Positions 36,089 to 46,847 of a stretch of DNA of 64,000 nucleotides are shown in pieces. Below the pieces are notes generated by a model that saw nothing but the letters and a program-made list of their open reading frames with translations, was not told where the DNA came from and searched no databases. The translations under genes and the position numbers were made by a program. Numbering within the stretch: the stretch's first letter is position 1; each line of letters begins with the position of its first letter. Source of the DNA: Thioclava sp. GXIMD4216 (GTDB taxonomy: Bacteria; Pseudomonadota; Alphaproteobacteria; Rhodobacterales; Rhodobacteraceae); the NCBI RefSeq assembly GCF_037949285.1, contig NZ_CP149926.1:1467501-1531500 (forward strand), written 5' to 3'.

Positions 36089-37191
36089 TGGCTGTCTCCG
36101 CGGGTCTCTGTCACGGTCTGGCCGTCGAACAGGCCATCGGCTCCGGTTGCGACGATCTTCATATCGGCAGTGATCGCGGAAGACGGCACCAGTTCGATCT
36201 GAGTCGTGCTATAGGCGGCGATCTCGACGGGGGTCAGGCGGATCTGCATGCTCTGCGGGTCCACCACCCAGACGGCATCGCCCTCGGGGCCGCTCACCAG
36301 CGCATCCCACGGCAGGGCAAGGCGCTGCGGTTGCGGCAGCGAGATCTGGCCGGTGATCAGCGTGCCGATCCGTGGCGGCTGGGCGCTGGCATCATCGATG
36401 CGGGCCTTGATGGTCACGGTGCCGGTATCGCTGAGTTGTGGCGAGACTTCGGTGATCTTGGCATTCAGCGGAGTGGTCTGGGCGGGGCTTTCAACGGTGA
36501 TGCTGCGGCCTGCCAAACCGGCCAGTCCGGCGATGTCGGGGGCCTGAAATACCGCCTCGCGGGCCGTTTCATTGGCCAGCATCACCACCTCCTGACCGGC
36601 GCTGACGACCTCGTCGATTTCGGCGGCGCGTTCGGTGATCACGGCATTGTCGATGGCGCGTAAAACGGTATCGTCCATGCCCTGCTGTGCGGTTTCAAGC
36701 TGGGCCTGGGCCTGATCGAAACCGGCTTTCGCCTGCAGGAAATTCTGCGTGGCCTCGTCCAGCGCGTCCTGTGTGCCGGTGCCACGGGCAAGCAGGCCTT
36801 GTGCACGGTCGCGGGCCTGTCGCGTCTGGTCCAGCTGGGCCTGCGCCGAGGTCAGGCTGGCCTTGGCCGCATCCAGAGAGGCCTGCGCCGCTGTCTGGTC
36901 AAGCGTGGCGATGATATCGCCTTTTGCGACATGGTCGCCGGTATCCACCGCCATCTGGGTGATCCGCCCGCCCGAGCGGAAGCTGGCGGGATAGGTTTCG
37001 GGGGCCTCGATCGTGCCGATAAAACGCACATCATGCTGGGCTGGCACGGTCTGGGGCTGGGTGATTTCAACGGCGACGGGCGGCTGCGCCTGAAGCGGCC
37101 GCGCCGGTAGGGTGGTCAGGCATAGCAGTGCTGCGAGCCACAGATATGTTGTTTTGCGCCCTTGCGCGGCCCCGAAACGAGGACGGATCAT
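36085..37191 (-). CDS. RND efflux adaptor (membrane fusion protein), first of two
   Basis: This 368-residue adaptor is the promoter-proximal gene of the pump operon. After an N-terminal hydrophobic segment (residues 14-35, TYLWLAALLCLTTLPARPL) come the lipoyl motif GGRITQMAVDTGDHVAKGDI, a coiled-coil hairpin (residues 95-165) and a beta-barrel region ending DGLFDGQTVTETRGD. It is clearly homologous in layout to the second adaptor but diverged, so the two probably take non-equivalent positions in the adaptor ring. It overlaps the next gene by 4 bases. The upstream 216 bases hold a short tandem repeat and no divergent regulator. Confidence 0.9.
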   Translation of the reverse strand: MIRPRFGAAQGRKTTYLWLAALLCLTTLPARPLQAQPPVAVEITQPQTVPAQHDVRFIGTIEAPETYPASFRSGGRITQMAVDTGDHVAKGDIIATLDQTAAQASLDAAKASLTSAQAQLDQTRQARDRAQGLLARGTGTQDALDEATQNFLQAKAGFDQAQAQLETAQQGMDDTVLRAIDNAVITERAAEIDEVVSAGQEVVMLANETAREAVFQAPDIAGLAGLAGRSITVESPAQTTPLNAKITEVSPQLSDTGTVTIKARIDDASAQPPRIGTLITGQISLPQPQRLALPWDALVSGPEGDAVWVVDPQSMQIRLTPVEIAAYSTTQIELVPSSAITADMKIVATGADGLFDGQTVTETRGDSQ

Positions 37192-37245
37192 CGCCGATCC
37201 TTTCCAATAGATGGTCCAGCGTCATGATGATGCTGTCTGGTAATG

Positions 37246-37289
37246 GCTGGCCCTCAATGTGCTGGCCCTCAATGTGCTGGCCCTAATGT
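37246..37289 (+). repeat. Three tandem copies of a 15-bp unit
   Basis: The unit GCTGGCCCTCAATGT occurs twice exactly (37246-37260, 37261-37275) and a third time with one base deleted (37276-37289). It lies in the otherwise empty stretch between the efflux operon and the LysR-like gene, 55-100 bases upstream of the first adaptor start, so copy number could change promoter spacing. Confidence 0.9.
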
Positions 37290-37407
37290 GCAGGCCTGTC
37301 AATGGCTTGCCCGATGGTCTTTCGATGCTGTGGCAAGTCTGCGCAAATGATGCGCGGACATTAGCCTCTTTCGGAGAAAAGGCAATCTCGGGGGAAAGAT
37401 TAGATTT

Positions 37408-38682
37408 TTATCGCGCTTCGGCCAGAGCTTTTGCGCGCTGGATGAAATGTTCGGCCGCAACGGAATGTCCGCTGGCCAGCGGATAGACCAGTATCGCCTG
37501 ATCGACCGCCCCCGCGCGCAATTCCAGCCGCCGCGCGACGATCTTGTGACCGGCGAGATCGGGCGGGCTGAGCGGGCTTGCGGCGCGCAGCGAAAACCCC
37601 TTTTCCTGCGCCACAGCGGTCAGGATCTGGATGTCGTCGGGATATTCTTCCACCAGCCGCGGCTCGACGCCTTCGGCCCGCAGGATATTGGGGAACAGGT
37701 CGCGTGCAGGGGGCAGCGACAGGCCGATCATTGCCTCGCCCTCCAGATCCTGCGGTTTGAGACTGTCCTGCGTGGCAAGCGGGTGGGTTTGCGGCAGCAG
37801 AACCCAAGGCTGGAAAGGGACCAGCGGGATCTGTGCCAGCGTGTCGGGCAGATTGGCCTCATGGACCAGCGCCACCTCTATGCGTCCTTCGTCCAGCGCG
37901 TGCAGGAGGCGCCCCTGATCACCGCGCAGCAATCGGGGCGAGACCTCATGCAACCCGCGCAGAAGTTCGGGCAGAAGCCAGCCCGCGAAAGACGGGATCG
38001 CTCCGATCCAGAGCGGCAGTTTGGGCTGCGCCTCCGGCTCGTCAAAAAGCGGATCGCCGGTCAGGGGGCGGATGAATTCGCTATCGCGGCCATAGACCTG
38101 CTTGACCGTGTTCAAAGGCAGCCCGAGTTCGCCCAGAAAGGGGCGTTCCTGCGAGACATAGCCAAGTTGCGAGGAAAGCGGCAGGCGGTCCTGTGCCCGT
38201 CGCTCTGCCGCGCTGGTTGTGGCATTGCGCGTGGCCAGTAGGGCGGCCTGTATCAGCGCCGGTTGCAGGCTGTCTGTCATCATCCGTGCGGGCAATGCGG
38301 CGGCGTTCTGGCTGGCGGCCTGCGCGGTGCTTGTCTGGGCGGCGGTCTGCGCATTCGGCAAAGCCTGCGAGGGCATTTGCGGCGTCACGGGGGGCGGTGC
38401 TGGCTGGGTCGCCGTCTGCGAGGTGGCGCTATTGCTGCCACTTGTCGCAGCTGCGGCGCTTCCGGCAAGTTTTGCTGCGGTGGCGGTTGCGGTGGCGGGG
38501 TCGGTGGAGGGCTGCGACGGAGACTGTGTGCCGGAGCCCGTCTGCGCGGCCGCCGTGCTTTTGCCGAGTTCCTGCAAAAGGGTGCCGAATTGCGCGCTTT
38601 GCTTGCCCGCCTGCACACCGGCCTGTGCCGCCAGCCGCAGCAGTCCGGCCAGCCCGTCCGCCGTGAGGCGCGGGGGGATCAT
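37408..38682 (-). CDS. LysR-type effector domain with an atypical N-terminus
   Basis: This 424-residue protein has, from about residue 225 to the end, a clear LysR substrate-binding (type 2 periplasmic-binding) domain: LWIGAIPSFAGWLLPELLRG, ALDEGRIEVALVHEANLPDT, LVPFQPWVLLPQTHPLATQD. The front is unusual. Residues 1-45 are helical but lack the canonical LysR helix-turn-helix pattern, and about residues 45-135 are a low-complexity Ala/Thr/Gln/Ser/Pro tract. A middle part (137-220) is charged and helical. Either the DNA-binding domain has diverged beyond recognition or the protein acts without it. The frame is continuous and no frameshift was found that would restore a standard N-terminus. It stands alone between an efflux operon and TRAP genes. 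Confidence 0.7.
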   Translation of the reverse strand: MIPPRLTADGLAGLLRLAAQAGVQAGKQSAQFGTLLQELGKSTAAAQTGSGTQSPSQPSTDPATATATAAKLAGSAAAATSGSNSATSQTATQPAPPPVTPQMPSQALPNAQTAAQTSTAQAASQNAAALPARMMTDSLQPALIQAALLATRNATTSAAERRAQDRLPLSSQLGYVSQERPFLGELGLPLNTVKQVYGRDSEFIRPLTGDPLFDEPEAQPKLPLWIGAIPSFAGWLLPELLRGLHEVSPRLLRGDQGRLLHALDEGRIEVALVHEANLPDTLAQIPLVPFQPWVLLPQTHPLATQDSLKPQDLEGEAMIGLSLPPARDLFPNILRAEGVEPRLVEEYPDDIQILTAVAQEKGFSLRAASPLSPPDLAGHKIVARRLELRAGAVDQAILVYPLASGHSVAAEHFIQRAKALAEAR

Positions 38683-38847
38683 GCAAGCCCCCGTAATGAG
38701 CCGCGCCTATGCTGCATTGCACCTTCTCCCGATGGCAGTTCCTTTCACGATAGAAGCGGAGTGGTTTAGATTTTATTGAGGCCCTTTGCCCTCTCCCGTT
38801 TTGCCCTGTCCCGTGCGGTCAGGCTGTCTGCGCGCTGATCCCAATGC

Positions 38848-38875
38848 AAAAGGCCCCGCAGATTTGCGGGGCCTT
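38848..38875 (-). terminator. Intrinsic terminator after the first TRAP gene
   Basis: An 11-bp perfect stem (AAGGCCCCGCA / TGCGGGGCCTT) with a 4-base loop, followed on the minus strand by T residues (bases 38851-38848). It lies 22 bases past the stop of the TRAP binding-protein gene. Confidence 0.9.
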
Positions 38876-38897
38876 CCGGTGTATCTGTGCGGCTGGA

Positions 38898-40016
<1,119 letters not shown>

Positions 40017-40135
40017 TCAGAAAATCTCTGGGCGACGCTCCTCTTGTCACCCTGTTTGGCTATATTGCCTTACCAATTCCGCTTGTCCAGCATTTCCTTG
40101 GCCCGAGCTTGCGCTTTTGATCTCTCTCGCGCAAG

Positions 40136-40162
40136 AAAAAACCCGAGCCGGTGGCTCGGGTT
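40136..40162 (-). terminator. Intrinsic terminator after the second TRAP gene
   Basis: A 10-bp perfect stem (AACCCGAGCC / GGCTCGGGTT) with a 3-base loop and a T6 run on the minus strand, 36 bases past the stop codon. It isolates the two TRAP genes from each other. Confidence 0.92.
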
Positions 40163-40197
40163 CGGAACTGCGGTGTTTTCGGGCCTGCGTCGCGCGC

Positions 40198-41343
<1,146 letters not shown>

Positions 41344-41457
41344 TCAGGACAATCGACCCCTGTAAAGGCTTCATGTAAGGGCTCTGGCCGCAATCGACAT
41401 GTTTTGGCCGCCGCTTGCGGGAAATGGCGCATTTCCTCCGGAGAACCCTGTGCAGGC

Positions 41458-42288
41458 TTATTTTTTCGAGGCATCCGGAAGGTTGATCTGGGCAACCTGT
41501 TCGGCAATCGGATCGACCGAAAGCGGGTGGGTCTCGCTCTCATGTTCCTGCGGATCGCCAATATCCATCCACTGCCCGCCCTTGAAGATCTCGAGCGCCC
41601 CGAAATTCGCTTTATAGCCCATCTTGCGCGAACCGGGCACCCAATAGCCAAGATAGACATAGGGAAGGCCTGCCTTGAGCGCGATATCCACATGATCGAG
41701 GATCAGATAGGTTCCGAGGCTGTTTTTCTGCAGGCTGGGATCGTAGAAGGAATAGACCATCGACAGCCCGTCATCGAGCACATCGGTCAGGCAGACGGCC
41801 ATCAGGTCGCGGGTCGAGCCCGGACGGTCGGCGGATTCCCGGTATTCGATCACACGCGACTTGATCGGCGTTTCCTCGATCATGGCGGCAAATTCGAAGA
41901 TATCCATATCCGCCATGCCGCCATCGGCGTGACGGCTATCGAGATAACGGCGGAACAGGGCGAACTGCTCTTCGGTGGCCCAAGGGCTGGTCGCTGTCCG
42001 CTTGAGCCAGTCATTGCGTTTGAGAATACGCTTTTGCGTGCGGGTCGGGGCGAAATCCGCCACGCGGATACGTGCCGACAGACAGGCGGTGCAATCGGCA
42101 CAGGATGGCCGGTACAGCACGTTTTGCGACCGCCGGAAGCCTTGCCGTGACAGCGCATTATTCAGCTTTTCCGCCCCCTCACCTTGCAGGGCAGTGAATA
42201 GCTTACGTTCCGCGCGCCCGTCCAGATAGGGACAGGGCTGCGGGGCGGTCACGTAAAACTGCGGAGCAAGCGGGAGAGAATGTCGCAT
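41458..42288 (-). CDS. bpt: Aspartate/glutamate leucyltransferase (N-degron tagging)
   Basis: This 276-residue enzyme transfers leucine from Leu-tRNA to proteins with N-terminal Asp or Glu, marking them for ClpAP via ClpS. It shows the Cys-rich N-terminal box ([15 protein letters not shown]), an [10 protein letters not shown] segment, and the C-terminal acetyltransferase-like part ([36 protein letters not shown]) typical of the Bpt/Ate1 family. The length matches Bpt. It stands as a single gene with about 165 bases on its left and 160 on its right. No ClpS or ClpA gene is in the window. Confidence 0.9.
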   Translation of the reverse strand: MRHSLPLAPQFYVTAPQPCPYLDGRAERKLFTALQGEGAEKLNNALSRQGFRRSQNVLYRPSCADCTACLSARIRVADFAPTRTQKRILKRNDWLKRTATSPWATEEQFALFRRYLDSRHADGGMADMDIFEFAAMIEETPIKSRVIEYRESADRPGSTRDLMAVCLTDVLDDGLSMVYSFYDPSLQKNSLGTYLILDHVDIALKAGLPYVYLGYWVPGSRKMGYKANFGALEIFKGGQWMDIGDPQEHESETHPLSVDPIAEQVAQINLPDASKK

Positions 42289-42381
42289 GAAACTCGCGGC
42301 GATTTAGGTTTATGGCGATAAGGTAGCAAGTTCACGCCCATGCGCCAAGTCCTCACGAAAGAGTTGTTCTGGCAAAACGGT

Positions 42382-42408
42382 AAACTCCCGGCCTTTTGAA
42401 GCCGGGAG
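42382..42408 (-). terminator. Hairpin terminator after the DUF2852 gene
   Basis: An 8-bp perfect stem (CTCCCGGC / GCCGGGAG) with an 8-base loop; the minus-strand transcript ends in a short TTT run. It lies about 43 bases past the DUF2852 stop and upstream of bpt, so it would separate the two co-directional genes. Confidence 0.6.
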
Positions 42409-42450
42409 CGGTTAAAACTGCCTTAATGCTGGGCGGGATGAGGCGCGATT

Positions 42451-42939
42451 TTACTTCGCATCGCCTTTATGGTCGAGGGTGGTGCCGGTCGAGGCCGCCT
42501 CGGGTTCGGCTTCGGGGCTTTCTTCGGCGGCGGTGCGGGCGCGCTCGTCCATATACTGGTCGAACTCGGCTTTGTCGCGGGCGTCGCGAAGACGTTTCAG
42601 GAAGGCTTCGAAGTCATTTTGTTCCCGTTCGAGGCGGGCGATGGTTTCGGCTTTGTAATTGTCGAAGGCGGCATTTCCCGAGGGGCGGGACATATGCATG
42701 CCGTAACCGCCAAAGCGCTGGGCGCAGAACTGGCGGGCTTCGGCCCGGCGCCGACGGCCTTTGCCGAAACGACCGGTGAACAGGATGAACCCCAGCACCA
42801 GAAGGCCCAGCGGGCCGGCAAAGATGAAGGACGCCACCATCAGCGCGATCCAGGAGAGCGGCCCGTTCTCATCCATCCACGCGATAGCGCGGCGGATCGG
42901 TCCGGTGCGAGGGGCGGCAGAGGCATCAAGATAGGACAT
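42451..42939 (-). CDS. DUF2852 membrane protein
   Basis: This 162-residue protein has one or two hydrophobic helices near residues 29-58 (LSWIALMVASFIFAGPLGLL, VLGFILF), a basic cluster (GKGRRRRAEA), and a long charged helical C-terminus (YKAETIARLEREQNDFEAFL, KRLRDARDKAEFDQYMDER) likely to form a coiled coil in the cytoplasm. This layout is the DUF2852 family, common in alphaproteobacteria and of unknown function. The gene is monocistronic, ending at a hairpin. Its promoter region is striking: a possible sigma-70 promoter is flanked by two matching inverted repeats, so it is probably tightly regulated. Confidence 0.85.
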   Translation of the reverse strand: MSYLDASAAPRTGPIRRAIAWMDENGPLSWIALMVASFIFAGPLGLLVLGFILFTGRFGKGRRRRAEARQFCAQRFGGYGMHMSRPSGNAAFDNYKAETIARLEREQNDFEAFLKRLRDARDKAEFDQYMDERARTAAEESPEAEPEAASTGTTLDHKGDAK

Positions 42940-42970
42940 GGGTCATTGGCTCCTGAAAGCGGTTTTGAGG

Positions 42971-42989
42971 ATGTGAATGCTTTTCACAT
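42971..42989. promoter_or_regulatory. Operator-like dyad, downstream copy, before DUF2852
   Basis: ATGTGAA-N5-TTCACAT, a perfect 19-bp inverted repeat, lies 31 bases before the start codon and just downstream of the proposed -10 element. It has the same build as the dyad at 43029-43047. The 7-base spacing between TGTGA and TCACA is one base more than a CRP site. Confidence 0.7.
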
Positions 42990-42994
42990 AACCG

Positions 42995-43022
42995 GAGATA
43001 AGGACTCTGCGGGGCGGTTCAA
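42995..43022 (-). promoter_or_regulatory. Candidate sigma-70 promoter of the DUF2852 gene
   Basis: On the minus strand a TTGAAC -35 element (43022-43017) is followed after 16 bases by TATCTC (43000-42995). It lies between the two matching dyads, one of which would cover the transcription start and the other the region upstream of -35. Confidence 0.4.
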
Positions 43023-43028
43023 GAGTGT

Positions 43029-43047
43029 ATGTAAATATTTTTTACAT
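43029..43047. promoter_or_regulatory. Operator-like dyad, upstream copy, before DUF2852
   Basis: ATGTAAA-N5-TTTACAT, a perfect 19-bp inverted repeat, is 58 bases centre-to-centre from the ATGTGAA-N5-TTCACAT repeat. The shared pattern is ATGTRAA-N5-TTYACAT. No regulator family could be assigned with confidence. Confidence 0.7.
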
Positions 43048-43110
43048 AGGGCCGTCCCGCCTATGCCGCTGTCATGATACGCCGCTGTCATAGGGGTGCG
43101 GGCGGCTGAC

Positions 43111-43578
43111 CTATTCGGTGAAGCTGCCGGTTCTGGCCCGTGTGGCATGGGCCAGTTGCGCCGGTGTGATGCGGAACAGGTGGCGAGGGGTGCCTGCCGC
43201 CGCCCAGACCGTGTCGAACGTCGTCAGGCGCAGGTCCAGAAACGCCTGCACGGGGGTCAGATGGCCGACCGGAGAAACGCCGCCGATGGCAAAGCCCGTG
43301 ACCTCGCGCACCTTGCTGGCATCGGCGCGGGTCAATGGCTGCCCTGCCAGACCTGCGGCGCGCTGCTGGTCGACCCGATGTCCGCCTGCCGTCAGGAACA
43401 ACAGGATCTCGCCGGTATCGGCCCCTTCGAAGAGGATGGATTTGGCGATCTGGTCGATCTCGCACCCCACCGCATCGGCGGCGTCCTGTGCGGTGCGCGC
43501 ATTTTCGGTTTCGATAATCTCGATTTCCAGCCCTGCGGTTTCAAGGGCCGCTTTGACGCGCTTGAGGGATTTGCTCAT
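43111..43578 (-). CDS. ybaK: YbaK/EbsC family aminoacyl-tRNA deacylase
   Basis: This 155-residue editing-domain protein resembles YbaK/ProX deacylases, which remove mischarged amino acids such as Cys or Ala from tRNA(Pro). Typical segments are ENARTAQDAADAVGCEIDQI, AKSILFEGADTGEILLFLTA, the catalytic Lys region (IAKSI) and the GGVSPVGHLTPVQAFLD loop with its Gly-Gly and Pro. ATG 43578 follows AAAGGATATCCC; the longer open frame upstream overlaps the HNH gene and has no domain support. It lies downstream of the HNH gene on the same strand with a 56-base gap, possibly one operon. Confidence 0.88.
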   Translation of the reverse strand: MSKSLKRVKAALETAGLEIEIIETENARTAQDAADAVGCEIDQIAKSILFEGADTGEILLFLTAGGHRVDQQRAAGLAGQPLTRADASKVREVTGFAIGGVSPVGHLTPVQAFLDLRLTTFDTVWAAAGTPRHLFRITPAQLAHATRARTGSFTE

Positions 43579-43634
43579 GGGATATCCTTTCCGTCGTCCC
43601 TGTCGTGGCATCACGGCGGCCGGAAGAAAAGGCC

Positions 43635-43937
43635 TTAGCGCCGTTTGCGTCGTCCGCCGCTGGATCTTGCGTGAAATGTGGGCGGGCGGCTGGCGATCCA
43701 TGTCAGGAAGGGCTGCATCGCGGGATGGGCGCGCAGGGCGTCGGCTGTGTTCAGGTTGCGGGCCAGTTCGGTCTCGCGGAAGGTCTTGTGGATCTCGTTA
43801 TGGCAGATCTGGTGCAAAAGGACGGTCGGGCCGTTCTTGCCGCCGCGCAGCTTGGGCACAAGATGGTGCAGGCTCTGGCGCGCCTCGCGGGGGATCGGGC
43901 GCAGACAAAGCGGGCAGATCGGGTCGGTTTCGGTCAT
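43635..43937 (-). CDS. HNH endonuclease-like protein
   Basis: This protein of about 100 residues is built around an HNH/beta-beta-alpha-metal core: a Cys pair (CPLCLRPIP), the paired His (SLHHLVPKLRGG) and a distal Cys-His-Asn-His cluster (LLHQICHNEIHKTF). It has a basic C-terminus (SSGGRRKRR). Chromosomal HNH proteins of this small class are widespread in Rhodobacterales without a known function; RNA or DNA cleavage is possible. ATG 43937 is used because ETDPICPLC follows directly, though an in-frame start 12 codons earlier exists. It is divergent from glnE, with 132 bases between. Confidence 0.82.
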   Translation of the reverse strand: MTETDPICPLCLRPIPREARQSLHHLVPKLRGGKNGPTVLLHQICHNEIHKTFRETELARNLNTADALRAHPAMQPFLTWIASRPPTFHARSSGGRRKRR

Positions 43938-44069
43938 CGGAGGCGGTTTCGGTTGGATCGGGACGTCACGCAAACATTGTTAACCCAGACCATAATCGGC
44001 ATTCTTGCGAGGTCAAATTTCGGCTAAGCTGTGATTGACGCCTTGTTCTTGCCAAGCCACTGTTGAGCC

Positions 44070-46847
44070 ATGAGTTTTGCATCCAGATTATCCCGCCTGC
44101 CCATTGTCGTAGATCAGGAGCGCGCCGATACGGTCGTTGCGCTCTATTCCGGCCAGCCGCCGGAGGTTCTGGCCCTGATCGAGGGGGTGGCAGGCACGAG
44201 CCCTTTCCTTGCCACGCTCCTTGAACGCGAGAAGGGCTGGATCGCCCCGTATCTGTGCGATAATCCCGAAGAGGCGATCACGGCAGAGTTCGCCCGCCTG
44301 CCAGAGGTCGCGCCGCCGGATATGGCGGTCGAGTTGCGGCGTGCCAAGCGCCGCGTCGCGCTGGTGATCGCTCTGGCCGATCTGGGGGGCATATGGGGGC
44401 TGGAAGAGGTCACGCGGACGCTGTCGGCCTTTGCCGATCTGGCGGTCGATCTGGCGTTGAAATCCTTGCTGAGCGAAGAGATCCGGCGCGGCAAGATCCC
44501 CGGGATCGGGGCGGAAACGCTGGCACGGGCCTGCGGCATCGTGGCGCTGGCGATGGGCAAGATGGGGGCGGGGGAGCTGAATTATTCTTCCGATATCGAC
44601 CTGATCTGCCTCTTCGACCAGACGCAGTTCGATCCCGATGATCTGTTGGAAATCCGTGCGGGGTTTGTGCGGGTGACGCGCAAAATGGCGCAGATGCTGT
44701 CGGATATCACCTCGGAAGGCTATGTCTTCCGCACCGACCTGCGGTTGCGCCCGGATGCGGGCGCGACGCCGGTCTGCCTTTCTATGGCGTCGGCAGAGCT
44801 GTATTATGCGGCGGAAGGCCGCACATGGGAACGGGCCGCGCATATCAAGGCCCGTCCTTCGGCGGGGGATCTGGAGGCCGGAGCCGCCTATCTGGACCGC
44901 CTGAGCCCCTTTGTCTGGCGCAGGCATCTGGACTTCGCGACCATTCAGGACACCCATGACATGCGCACCAAGATCCGCGATCACAAAGGGCTGAACGGGC
45001 CCTTGAAGATCGAGGGGCATAATCTCAAGCTGGGGGCGGGCGGTATTCGCGAGATCGAGTTTTTCACCCAGACGCGCCAGTTGATTGCGGGCGGTCGGGA
45101 CCCCGATCTGCGCGATCCGACCACAGTGGGCGGGCTGGCCGCGCTGGCGCAAAAGGGCTGGATCCCGCGCGAGGTCGCGGCCAAGCTGACCGCGCATTAC
45201 CGCGCCCATCGCGAGATCGAACACCGGTTGCAGATGGTCAATGACAGCCAGACCCAGACGCTGCCGAACGCGCCCGAGGGGATTGCACGGATTGCCGCGA
45301 TGATGGGCGAGAGTGACCCTGATCGCTGGATGGCAGAGTTGAAAGACCGGCTGGAAGAGGTCGAGGCCCTGACCAGTGATTTCTTCGCTCCGACGCAGGA
45401 TGCGGCCCCCCGTCCGGCGTTGTCGGAGCGGGCGGCTGCACTTGTGGCGCGCTGGACGTCCTATCCTTGCCTGCGATCCTCGCGCGCCCGTCTGATTTTT
45501 GCGCGGCTGGAGCCGGATATCCTGCGCAAATTGCAAAGGGCCGCCGATTTCGAGGAGGCTTTGCAACAGTTTGACAGGTTCCTGCACGGGCTTCCTGCGG
45601 GGGTGCAGCTATTTTCGCTCTTCGAGGCCAACCCGCAGCTTGTCGATCTTCTGGTGGATATCTGCGGCACCTCGCCGATGCTGGCCAATTATCTCTCGCA
45701 AAATCCCGGCGTGCTGGATGCCGTGATCGGCGGCAGTTTCTTCGAATCCTGGCCGGGGATCGCGACGCTGGAAACCGAGCTGGACCAGATCCTTGCCCAA
45801 GCCAGCGATTACGAGAACGCTCTGGACCAGACGCGCCGCTGGGCGAAGGAATGGCGCTTCCATGTCGGGGTGCATCACCTGCGCGGGCTGATCGATGCCA
45901 CCGAGGCCGCGAAATATTTCGCGGATATCGCGGGGGTGGCGCTGGAGCGGCTCTGGCCGGTGGTCTGCACGGAATTCGCCGGTAAATACGGGCCGCAACC
46001 GGGGCGGGGAGCCTGCGTGATGGCGATGGGGTCCTTTGGCTCCGAGCGGCTGACAGCAGCCTCCGATCTCGATCTCATCGTGATTTACGATGCACAGGGT
46101 GTGGAGATGTCGGACGGGCCGAAGCCCTTGGCATCGCGCCAGTATTTTGCCCGTCTGACGCAGGCGCTGATTACGGCGGTGTCCGCGCAGATGCCGCAAG
46201 GCCGCCTTTACGAGGTGGATATGCGCCTGCGCCCGTCGGGGCGCTCGGGGCCTGTGGCGACCTCTCTGGATGCGTTCCGCTCCTATCAGATGACCGAAGC
46301 ATGGGTCTGGGAGCATCTGGCCCTGACGCGTGCACGCCCGATTGCCGGTGACCCGTCGCTGGCGGCAGATCTGGAATACCAGCGCCGCGAGATCCTGCGG
46401 GCGCGGGGCGGGGATGCGCGGGTGCTGCCGGATCTGGCCGAGATGCGCGCGCGGATCTTTGCGACGAAACCTGTCGAGACGCCTTGGGAGGCCAAGGTCG
46501 GGCCGGGGCGGTTGCAGGATATCGAACTGTTGGCCCAGAGCCTTGCCTTGCGGGCAGGCTCGGCGGCGCGCAGGGTCGAGCAGCAGTTGCGCGCGGGCGG
46601 ACGGGCGGGGCTGATCCCCCATGCGCAGGAAGAGCGACTGGCCTCGATTTACCGCTTCCTGTGGCGGTTGCAATCGGTCAACCGTCTGCTGAGCGAGAAC
46701 GGTATGGACATCGCCACCCTCGGCGAGGGCGGGCGCAGTTTCCTTTTGCGCGAAACAGACCAACCGGATGTTAAGACTTTGCAGGCTAGGATTGCGCAGC
46801 TAACGGAAGAGGCTGCCGCGATGATCAACCAGATAGTGGATCCCTGA
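44070..46847 (+). CDS. glnE: Glutamine synthetase adenylyltransferase/adenylyl-removing enzyme
   Basis: This 925-residue bifunctional enzyme adenylylates and deadenylylates glutamine synthetase in response to PII. The N-terminal removase nucleotidyltransferase motif is GAGELNYSSDIDLICLFD near residue 167, and the C-terminal transferase motif is GSFGSERLTAASDLDLIVIY near 655, each with the catalytic DxD. Two helical GlnD-UR-like domains follow their respective halves (ALEEALQQFDRFLHGLPAGV; GRLQDIELLAQSL). The length fits alphaproteobacterial GlnE. ATG 44070 is the only reasonable start; the ribosome-binding site is weak. The stop overlaps a small downstream gene. Confidence 0.95.
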   Translation: MSFASRLSRLPIVVDQERADTVVALYSGQPPEVLALIEGVAGTSPFLATLLEREKGWIAPYLCDNPEEAITAEFARLPEVAPPDMAVELRRAKRRVALVIALADLGGIWGLEEVTRTLSAFADLAVDLALKSLLSEEIRRGKIPGIGAETLARACGIVALAMGKMGAGELNYSSDIDLICLFDQTQFDPDDLLEIRAGFVRVTRKMAQMLSDITSEGYVFRTDLRLRPDAGATPVCLSMASAELYYAAEGRTWERAAHIKARPSAGDLEAGAAYLDRLSPFVWRRHLDFATIQDTHDMRTKIRDHKGLNGPLKIEGHNLKLGAGGIREIEFFTQTRQLIAGGRDPDLRDPTTVGGLAALAQKGWIPREVAAKLTAHYRAHREIEHRLQMVNDSQTQTLPNAPEGIARIAAMMGESDPDRWMAELKDRLEEVEALTSDFFAPTQDAAPRPALSERAAALVARWTSYPCLRSSRARLIFARLEPDILRKLQRAADFEEALQQFDRFLHGLPAGVQLFSLFEANPQLVDLLVDICGTSPMLANYLSQNPGVLDAVIGGSFFESWPGIATLETELDQILAQASDYENALDQTRRWAKEWRFHVGVHHLRGLIDATEAAKYFADIAGVALERLWPVVCTEFAGKYGPQPGRGACVMAMGSFGSERLTAASDLDLIVIYDAQGVEMSDGPKPLASRQYFARLTQALITAVSAQMPQGRLYEVDMRLRPSGRSGPVATSLDAFRSYQMTEAWVWEHLALTRARPIAGDPSLAADLEYQRREILRARGGDARVLPDLAEMRARIFATKPVETPWEAKVGPGRLQDIELLAQSLALRAGSAARRVEQQLRAGGRAGLIPHAQEERLASIYRFLWRLQSVNRLLSENGMDIATLGEGGRSFLLRETDQPDVKTLQARIAQLTEEAAAMINQIVDP

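Noticed and set aside
42971..42989. CRP/FNR site
   Set aside because: TGTGA and TCACA are 7 bases apart rather than 6, and the paired copy (TGTAA/TTACA) does not fit the CRP or FNR consensus.
43635..43937. HNH restriction endonuclease
   Set aside because: No methyltransferase or specificity gene is nearby, and this small chromosomal HNH family is widespread.
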